Of a stretch of DNA of 64,000 nucleotides, positions 57,325-64,000 are shown one piece after another. The notes beneath the pieces are model-generated. The model was not told the DNA's origin. It saw only the letters and a list, made by a program, of their open reading frames with translations, and did not search any database. The DNA is from CBDANW01 sp965197825 (GTDB lineage: Bacteria > Acidobacteriota > Vicinamibacteria > Marinacidobacterales > DATDRI01), in contig CBDANW010000002.1 in assembly GCA_965197825.1 (NCBI GenBank), positions 186,001 to 250,000 on the forward strand. Direction: 5' to 3'. The translations under genes were made by a program, and so were the position numbers. How positions within the stretch are numbered: the stretch's first letter is position 1; each line of letters starts with the position of its first letter.

Positions 57325-57647
57325 GTTCATGGGCGCGCTGGGGTACGAGCCGGGAGTCTCCTTCGTCGGACCGCTCCCGGGGTCCCTCATCGGTGAGTTC
57401 TGCCAGGTGGCCGTTTTTGGCCAGCCATCCTCGGGCCTCGGCCCAGCCCCGGCGCGCCCTCTAAGGTAGAGGTGTCAAAAAAAGTATATAATTCCCAAAA
57501 TTAAATACTTTGGATATTAGTCCAACTAGCCAAGTAATTGAATCTTATGATACTTACTAGAGAGACTTTCTGATGCTTTGTGGAATTGCCTCCGCAGTTA
57601 GCCCCCGACGGTAAACTTCTATGAACCACCTACCTCGGAAGGGTTTG
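57325..57647. promoter_or_regulatory. Leader of the Oar-like receptor gene
   Basis: 57470-57500 has GTCAAAAAAAGTATATAATTCCC, in pieces a good -10 (TATAAT, 57487) and very like the minus-strand start of the split gene near 56890. A second AT-rich stretch follows to 57560. No further gene is seen. Confidence 0.4.
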
Positions 57648-60600
57648 ATGAAACGAAATATACTTCTAGGCCCGTTAGCGTGCATGCTCATCGCGAGCAC
57701 GGCGTCGGCTCAGGTCGAGATCACAGGTCGCATCGTAGTGGCCGTGGAAGACCAGCAAGGCAGCCGCCTTCCTGGCGCCACGGTATCGGCGTCGGCATCG
57801 GACAGCGTTACGTCGCGCGAGGCGGTGACGAACTCGGTTGGAGAAGCGACGCTGCTCGCCATGGATCCTTCCGCGAGCTACAGCGTCGTCGTCACCATGC
57901 AAGGTTTTGCCGACTCGCGCAACGAGAACGTTCTCGTGCGCTCGGGTCACACAGCCTCGCTGCGCGTGACCTTAGGCCTGGCCGGCGTTGCGGTGACCGT
58001 CACTGTAACCACGGAGACACCTCTCGTCGACACCACCAGCGCCATCACCGGCCAGGACGTGACGCTCGAGCTGACGGAATCGCTTCCGACAGGTCGGAGC
58101 TACCAGAGCTATCTGCAGCTTGTTCCAGGAGTCTTGCCCGATGATCCGGACAAGCCGGGCAATCCGTCCGCCAAGTCGGGTCTGAACTACAGCGACATCA
58201 ATGGCGATGTCGGCCATTCAGCTGACAACTTCTATTACATCGACGGGATCAACATCACGGATGGCAACAGCGGCACCTTCGGCGCCAACCTGAACACGGA
58301 GATCATCCAGGAGCAGAAGGTCCTCACCGGCGGTATGCCCGCGGAGTACGTGGGCGCGCCTGGCTTGATGTCGAACGTGGTCTTGAAGGCCGGAAGCAAC
58401 ACGTTCAGCGGATCCGTCAACTACTTCTTCCAGAACGACAGCCTCGAAGCAGCCAACGAGAACTTAAAGGATCAGGCATTCTCCACGTATGACGGGGCGT
58501 TTACTCTCGGTGGACCCATCATCACGGACAAATCTTGGTTCTTCGCGAGCTACCGGCGCATCAATCGTGATGACGATGTGGTCGCGAACGACACCGGTGA
58601 GTTTCTCCGTACCGTCAGCAACTCTCAGGACCAATGGTACTTGAGAGGAACGTACTCGCCGACTGCGTACGATACCGTCAGCTTCACGTTTTTGAACGAT
58701 CCAACGACCATCAGCGGGCGTCGCGAGATCGACATCAGTAATGCCCGTGACCGCTCCCGCGATCAAGGTGGGAACCGGTGGGGCGTCAAATACTCCCGTC
58801 TACTGGGGATGAACGCCCTCCTCAACGTCGTCTTCAACAAGCACAACGGTGAGCTCTCCGACTTCAGTGTCATCCGCGAGGCGGAGAACAGCATCTCTTT
58901 CCCAGCCGGCTCCGGTTTCACCCGTGCGGATCAGGAGCTCGGCGGATGGGGGTCGGACATCATCAATCAACGCGACACGAAGCTCTTCAGTGCCTCGCTC
59001 GACTACTCCCCAGACGTTCACGACATCAAGGCCGGTGTCGAGTGGAAAGAGAACTCGAACTTCCGTAACGGTTTAACGATCGGTGCCGACAACGCTCGGT
59101 GGTGGTCGTTGGATCCGAGCCTATCTGGAATCACGGCGGGCGACTACGTGTTTCGGGCCGGAAGCTCCGGCGAGATCGCCGGGGCCGTGAACTTCGACCC
59201 CTCAAACGCGAGCGATTACGGCGGGCTCATCAGGACCATCGATGGCCGACCCGATCGTGCGGCGTTCTACAACGCCTACGATTCGAATGGCGATGGCACG
59301 ATCACCCAGGAAGAGCTGGCCGCGAACATGGTATTCAACAGCACCGCCGGCAACCCCCACGGGAGAGTCAATTACGACCGTTTCGCCCAGACGGCCGCCG
59401 GCGAGCAGTTCACGAAGAACCGCGGCTTGACCTTCTACGTTCAGGACTCGTTCCGCGCCGGCAACTTCGTGTTCAACGCCGGCCTCCGAATAGAGAATTG
59501 GCGCTACTTCAACACTCTGGGTGAGAAGACGTCGTTCTTCGAGTGGACCTTTGCTCCCCGTATCAGCGCTGTCTACGACATCAAGGGCGATGCGCGGCAA
59601 AAACTCTCCGCGTTCTGGGGCCGCTACTACGATCCGATCCGCAACAACATGACGAACTTCGCCGGTTCGGTCTCCGGCCGCGTGCGCGAAGAGCAGGTCT
59701 GGGCCAATGCCGTCGGCGACTGGGTAACCTACCGTGTCCGTGGCGGCCCGGTGCAACCGGATGCCTTGTTCGCACCGACGACGAAGACGCCGTACACGGA
59801 CGACCTCCAGGTCGGCTACGAGATCGACCTCGGCAACAGCACGAGCTTCGAGGTTCTCTACACGAACCGTCGCACGCGCCAAATCCTCGAGGACTATGAC
59901 CTCGCGCTCTACGCGTTCGCGACCGATGGCTCGACGCTCTACCTCGGTCCGATCGATCACCCCGACTCCTTGTTCCTCGGTTTGGACTACTTCGGGTACA
60001 CCGAGAACCCTGGATCGAACTTCGTGATTGCCACTCTCGCGGGCGGCAAGCGCGACTACCAGGGTCTCGAGCTTACCTTCCGTAAGCGCTTCACCGGCAA
60101 TTGGCAGGCGCTCGTTTCGTACAACTACAACGACGCCAAGGGCAACACGAACTCGGACTCCAACGCCGACTTTCAGGGCGACGTGATTTGGCTCGACCCG
60201 CGGGCGCCGAACCAGTTCGGTGACCAACCGGGCCTCATCCGTCACCTCTTCAAGGGAGCCGTCACCTATCAGTTCGACATGGGGCTGGAGCTCGGTACTG
60301 GCTTTACGGCCAACAATGGGTTCCTTCTGAGTCGGACGTTCCTCGCTTCCAGACGTCACCTGCCAATCCGGGATACCCAGAACACGACGTTTGCCGGAAT
60401 CACCCGGAGGTGGCTCGAACCCGGTGCCGTTGGCGGCGTGGATAACCCCTCATGGGCGCAACTCGATCTACGGATCCAGTACATCGCCCGGTTCCAGGGC
60501 AACATGCGAGCGGAGTTCTTCGTGGACATCTTCAACGTGCTCAACAGCCAGGTTGCGTTCCGCAACCAGGACTTGGTGGCCGGTGGCGGTGGCATCGACT

Positions 60601-60665
60601 TCGGCGAGGCTACCAACTGGCGCCGTCCGAGGCGCATGTTCCTCGGAGTCCGCTTCAACTTCTAG
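57648..60665 (+). CDS. Oar-like TonB-dependent receptor
   Basis: 1,005 residues from the ATG after GGAAGGG. Signal peptide MKRNILLGPLACMLIASTAS then AQ; carboxypeptidase-regulatory-like domain (VEITGRIVVAVEDQQGSRLP, GATVSASASDS); plug (LPTGRSYQSYLQLVPGVLPD, FYYIDGINITDG, VLTGGMPAEYVGAPGLMSNV); barrel ending RRPRRMFLGVRFNF. The domain order and size match the Oar family of outer-membrane proteins frequent in Acidobacteriota and myxobacteria. An EF-hand-like loop (YDSNGDGTITQEEL) lies in an extracellular region of the barrel. Intact. Confidence 0.92.
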   Translation: MKRNILLGPLACMLIASTASAQVEITGRIVVAVEDQQGSRLPGATVSASASDSVTSREAVTNSVGEATLLAMDPSASYSVVVTMQGFADSRNENVLVRSGHTASLRVTLGLAGVAVTVTVTTETPLVDTTSAITGQDVTLELTESLPTGRSYQSYLQLVPGVLPDDPDKPGNPSAKSGLNYSDINGDVGHSADNFYYIDGINITDGNSGTFGANLNTEIIQEQKVLTGGMPAEYVGAPGLMSNVVLKAGSNTFSGSVNYFFQNDSLEAANENLKDQAFSTYDGAFTLGGPIITDKSWFFASYRRINRDDDVVANDTGEFLRTVSNSQDQWYLRGTYSPTAYDTVSFTFLNDPTTISGRREIDISNARDRSRDQGGNRWGVKYSRLLGMNALLNVVFNKHNGELSDFSVIREAENSISFPAGSGFTRADQELGGWGSDIINQRDTKLFSASLDYSPDVHDIKAGVEWKENSNFRNGLTIGADNARWWSLDPSLSGITAGDYVFRAGSSGEIAGAVNFDPSNASDYGGLIRTIDGRPDRAAFYNAYDSNGDGTITQEELAANMVFNSTAGNPHGRVNYDRFAQTAAGEQFTKNRGLTFYVQDSFRAGNFVFNAGLRIENWRYFNTLGEKTSFFEWTFAPRISAVYDIKGDARQKLSAFWGRYYDPIRNNMTNFAGSVSGRVREEQVWANAVGDWVTYRVRGGPVQPDALFAPTTKTPYTDDLQVGYEIDLGNSTSFEVLYTNRRTRQILEDYDLALYAFATDGSTLYLGPIDHPDSLFLGLDYFGYTENPGSNFVIATLAGGKRDYQGLELTFRKRFTGNWQALVSYNYNDAKGNTNSDSNADFQGDVIWLDPRAPNQFGDQPGLIRHLFKGAVTYQFDMGLELGTGFTANNGFLLSRTFLASRRHLPIRDTQNTTFAGITRRWLEPGAVGGVDNPSWAQLDLRIQYIARFQGNMRAEFFVDIFNVLNSQVAFRNQDLVAGGGGIDFGEATNWRRPRRMFLGVRFNF

Positions 60666-60698
60666 TCGTAGCGAACCGAGATTCGTTTCAAGGAGGCC

Positions 60699-60876
60699 GG
60701 TGCTTGCGCTGTTTGCTGTTGGTGATGTGTACGCATCCCTTTGCAAAAAAAGCGCTTACGCTCCATTTAACGGGTGCTTCCGCCATCAAGTGTTGGTAAA
60801 ATGACGCTAAGACTTTACGGTGCATTAAATTACAGCCATGGTCTTTCAAAAGGGCCGAGTTTTGGCACAGGACGGG
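60699..60876. repeat. Chimeric repeat: two M1 halves and an IS end
   Basis: 60699-60773 is the right half of M1 (GGTGCTTGCGCTGTTTGCTG), 60775-60836 an inverted left half, then the right-type end GAGTTTTGGCACAGGAC (60856). It matches part of N2 in reverse. Confidence 0.7.
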
Positions 60877-60877
60877 G

Positions 60878-61018
60878 TCTCCGCTTTCAATTTTTCCTGA
60901 TTCCGTGGCGGGTTCGACAACAGTCGCCTCAAATAGCCTTCGTTCATGCGCTCCCCTGCGGCGCAGTGGCCCATGGTCGCAATGAGAAAAAGACATGTGG
61001 AAATCAACACGAATTTCA
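60878..61018 (-). pseudogene. 5' fragment of an exported-protein gene
   Basis: MKFVLISTCLFLIATMGHCA then AGERMNEGYLRRLLSNPPRN; a signal peptide (lipoprotein-like TMGHC is possible) with GAGG upstream. Cut by the IS end at 60876. 61019-61304 has no clear gene. Confidence 0.55.
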
Positions 61019-61304
61019 TTCGACGAACCTCGCTGTCCTATGGCCATGTTGAGTGCTGCGGGCACCAGTTCGGTGCGAACGACATCGCGCTCGTGCAACC
61101 CCCGCAGCCCTTGCGCCCGATCAGCATACTATCAACGTAGCGCTGCGCGTTGCGCGCCGAAATGAGCCACCGCCATCTCCGAACGCTCGACCACGGGCAT
61201 ACCCTGAACGCCCTCGCTTCCGCCGGCCACATGGCGACGCGTTTCGCCGACGCCCGTGCCGTTCTCGGACACGTCGTGCACCGCAACTCCGACTGGAGCG
61301 CGTC

Positions 61305-61599
61305 GTGTCCGAAAAAAACAAACGAACTCAAGACCGGCGCGCCACGGGCGTTTCGGATAGTGCTTGCGCTGTTTACTGTTGGTGATGTGTACGCATCCCT
61401 TTGCAAAAAAAGCGTTTACGCTCCATTTATCGCGCAGCGAAGGTCACGAGCGCTATTTTGGCTGTAATTTAATGCACCGTAAAGCCTTAGCGTCATCTCA
61501 CCAACACTTAATGGCGGAAGCACCCGCGGATTCCAAGGGCGTCTAAGCTGCTGATTTGTGATCTATTTCAAAAGGGCCGAGTTTTGGCACAGGACGGGG
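61305..61599. repeat. R4 copy, M1 copy 2 (61359-61524) and a solo IS end
   Basis: R4 at 61305-61358 (CGTGTCCGAAAAAAACAAAC then GAACTC). M1 runs from AGTGCTTGCGCTGTTTACTG to GCGGAAGCACC and keeps both ends, 166 bp like the copy at 49873. The solo right-type end finishes at 61599. Confidence 0.75.
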
Positions 61600-61602
61600 T
61601 GG

Positions 61603-63302
61603 CGGATGGTGCAGTTCGGAGCTATCCGGTCTCGGCAAAAGGTATTTCTTCAGTTTCTTCAGTATCCCCCCCCCCTTTTTCGCCGCGCGGGTAGTGCGGC
61701 AATGTAGCGAATACTCAGAGAAGCCCCGGTGCCCACATCGTTCTATCTGCTTCCTCTACAGTGATTTAACGGACGCCGTCACGTGCTGGCCCACGCACAC
61801 CTCATCGACGGGTGGTCGTTCGAGCCTGAATTCAAATCGGCTTCAATCAGCTTTTCTATACGGTAATTTCAACTTCCTTGACGCCTGAAAGAGGGCCGTG
61901 TCGTAAACCCTCCGGAGGAGGCTAAGGCCGTTACTCATTGTCGCAAAAGGCTTTACGCCTCATCGGCGGACGTTTCGTCGACGGGAACACCTTTCCGGCT
62001 ATCGCAGTCGGCAGGCTCGAGTGGGGGCGAGTGGAGCTTCCGATTCTTGGCTGGAAACGATCAGAAACAGAGCAAAACAGGCCATCAACTGGCAATTTGG
62101 GGCGATTTGGGGGCTTATCGTGTCCATTTTTGCGCTTAATCGCGCAGACAATGAGAAGACGCTTAACGCCTAGATCGCGTCTGAGGAGAAGGCGAATAGC
62201 GGAATTCGAATTGGTCAAACCTCGAATTCATCCAGCGGAGCTTTACGGAGGAGACGAAGATGGCTCCGCCAGACGGTGCAGTACAAGGAGCTATCCGCTC
62301 TTGTCTGGAAACCATGACAGGGAATTTGGGCCAGTTTGAGTCTGATTGGTGGAGGCCAGTGTCGGAGAGCAGCTTGCTGCTAACCGAGGCCATTCACGAA
62401 GTGGGCGCTGGCAGATGCAGCAGGCAGGCTCACAGCGTTGCAACGAGCACTCGCTGTTTCTCCCAATCGTCGGGAAGCGGATGATGCAGGAGGTAGCTCG
62501 AGGTCAGCCCAACGGGCTGGCGACCTTCGACAATGGCGCGGACAATGTCGGGGGCCAGGAAGGCATAGCGGATTGCCTTGCGCACGCGGTCCGTTGGGAT
62601 GGCGTCTTCGGTGGCAATCTGCTCATAGGTTTTGCCTGCTTTGATCCGGTCGAGCCAGAAGAGGGCGTTGGCGATATTGCGCAGGAGTGTGCGGTCGACG
62701 GATTTCGTACGGATTTCGTGGGGTTGCCCAGAACGAGCTTGGTCTCGACGCCGCGTCGGCGCAAGCGGAACGGCGCGTGGATACGGAGTGCATCCTCGCG
62801 AATGCGGTCGGACCCCATAGAGAGGCAAGCAGCGAACGCATTGCGGTCGAGGAGGATAGACACAGAGCCGGGGCTGATATCGACCCGCCGGATGAGGCGG
62901 AGCAGGCGGGCTACCGAGGCACTGTCATTATTACTACCGGAACACAGCCCGTCTAAAAAGCGACGCACCGAGGCGAGCTCTTGCATCGTCGGGGTGTGGG
63001 TCAGCGAGGCCGAGAAGGTCGTGGTATCCACATGCTGTCGGATGAGATGCACGACGGTCTGTTCCAGCATCGGGGCGGGCAGGCGCCAGCCGGAGAGGTC
63101 CTTTTGGCCACTGTGCTGGATGAGGCGCCGGGAGACGTAGTAGCGGAGCCGTTGCCCGTTTTTCTTTTTGGTGTGGCTCGGCGTCAGCCGGTCCCCGGTC
63201 TCGTCGAAGAGCTTGCCTGCCAGTGGGGAAGGGGCGGCGCGGCCCTTCGTCGTGCGTCTCCTTGGTTTGGCAGCCCCTGCCTGCAGCTGCGCCTGGACCG
63301 CG
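61603..63302. repeat. 1.7-kb duplicated segment, copy 2
   Basis: Matches 24845-26535. Differences include a poly-C tract at 61668 and an 11-bp tandem duplication at 62700-62722. 61603-62429 has no convincing gene. Copy 2 is preceded by a solo IS end directly at the border. Confidence 0.9.
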
Positions 63303-63574
63303 TCCCAGAGCTCCGGAGCAATGATCGATGGATGCTGGCCCTCGTAGACACGCCTCTGGTGCCGGATGCGGCCGGCGTAGAGAGGATTGGTCAGCAGGCA
63401 GTGGAGGTGTCCGCGACGGAACGGCAGCCCTCCTGTCCGGGTTCCATCCGCGGCGAAGCGTTGCTTGGTGCGCAGTCCCAGATGGTCCGCCTCGGCCTTC
63501 ACCTGCCGGAGCGTTCCGTGCTTCCGGTACAGCGCATAGAGCGTCCGACCGTGACCGTGAGCTACCCTCAGAAG
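62430..63574 (-). pseudogene. Large serine recombinase, N-terminally truncated and frameshifted (copy 2)
   Basis: Begins near GRTLYALYRKHGTLRQVKAE and includes the Recombinase domain (RRGHLHCLLTNPLYAGRIRH, IIAPELWDAVQAQL) and zinc-ribbon part. An 11-bp tandem duplication (ACGGATTTCGT, 62700-62722) shifts the frame before SVDRTLLRNIANALFWLDRI. The resolvase catalytic domain is replaced by the IS256-type element starting about 63575. Inactive. Confidence 0.85.
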
Positions 63575-63655
63575 GTGTGGAAATAAAGTAAAGGCGGAGT
63601 AACCTTCCGCGTCACGAAACACGGCCTGAAGGGGCCAACGGAAGGAGACACCGCC

Positions 63656-64000
63656 ATGAAGGAAAAGACCACAGGACGACGGAGCTCGTCAAGGGTGGCT
63701 TGGGAGTCGCTGGAGAAGTGGGCGAGGCTTGAGATCCAGGATTGGGTGCAGGAGCTGATGGTAGCCGAAGTCACGGAGCTTCTCGGGCGTGAGAAATCGG
63801 AGAGACGGAAGCCCGTGGACACAACGGCGGGCTATCGAAATGGATACGGTAAGCCTCGGAAGCTGACGATGAGCGTGGGCACAGTGACGGTTCGCCGGCC
63901 GAGAGTACGGAACGTGGAGGAGAGGTTCGAAAGTCGAGTGCTTCCGCTGTTCAAGCGTCGGAGCGAAACGGTGAGCGAGTTGATTCCGGAGCTGTACCTG
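63656..64000 (+). CDS. IS256-type transposase, N-terminal part (runs off the window)
   Basis: 115 codons to the window edge, open throughout. MKEKTTGRRSSSRVAWESLE after GAAGGAG; then LIQDWVQELM-like helix (LEIQDWVQELMVAEVTELLG), TAGYRNGYGKPRKLTMSVGT, VTVRRPRVRNVEERFESRVL, FKRRSETVSELIPELYL, the usual N-terminus of mutator transposases. A third IS256 lineage; it may be the parent of the fragment at 17870-18199. The element probably starts near 63575. Confidence 0.88.
   Translation, partial: MKEKTTGRRSSSRVAWESLEKWARLEIQDWVQELMVAEVTELLGREKSERRKPVDTTAGYRNGYGKPRKLTMSVGTVTVRRPRVRNVEERFESRVLPLFKRRSETVSELIPELYL

Noticed and set aside
59202..60359. 385-codon minus-strand frame opposite the Oar-like receptor
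   Set aside because: Antisense shadow with Val/Glu/Arg-rich composition.

Overview
The window looks like a GC-rich Gram-negative chromosome, most likely from an uncultured Acidobacteriota or a relative. The evidence is indirect: large TonB-dependent receptors, two of them with a carboxypeptidase-regulatory-like N-terminal domain (one Oar-like, about 1,000 residues), other outer-membrane barrel genes, and biotin and proline catabolic genes of ordinary bacterial type. I see no rRNA or tRNA. The dominant feature is mobile DNA. About 30 copies of one pair of insertion-sequence ends (GTCCTGTGCCAAAACTC / GAGTTTTGGCACAGGAC) are scattered through the window. Only one belongs to an intact element (50176-51608). 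The others bound truncated copies, small non-autonomous elements and solo ends, and almost every break in gene order coincides with one.

Left end (1-4.6 kb): a compact bacterial ubiquitin-like conjugation locus. On the minus strand, a ubiquitin-like protein, an E2-like protein and a JAB-E1 fusion are coupled by ATGA overlaps. A divergent XRE regulator shares a palindromic promoter with them. A convergent gene for a papain/C39-like cysteine peptidase overlaps the E1 gene by 4 nt. Neither the E2-like protein nor the E1 has a cysteine where the canonical catalytic residue should be. This is the strongest candidate for an unusual system.

5-27 kb: a defence and mobile island. It holds a complete type I restriction-modification operon led by a Phd-type antitoxin, an unknown 351-residue protein behind a perfect 10-bp palindrome, an aquaporin, a DUF5131/TcmP pair, a GmrSD-like DUF262-DUF1524 protein with a methylase remnant, several IS3, IS256 and serine-recombinase relics, and a decayed two-repeat CRISPR array.

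27-50 kb: exported CbiX-like chelatase plus TonB receptor, a three-gene toxin-antitoxin-like operon (Phd / unknown / PIN), P5C dehydrogenase, dps with a divergent frameshifted oxyR, and an outer-membrane receptor region with one intact and one broken TonB receptor. IS256- and IS30-family elements are interspersed.

50-64 kb: the intact insertion sequence, an HsdR-like remnant, bioA with a 5'-truncated bioD, a GAF-domain remnant, a second identical-length IS256 copy that splits a small gene, a large Oar-like receptor, and a second copy of a 1.7-kb segment (24.8-26.5 kb) carrying a broken large serine recombinase. The window ends inside another IS256-type transposase. All function calls come from motif recognition by eye; no database search was run.
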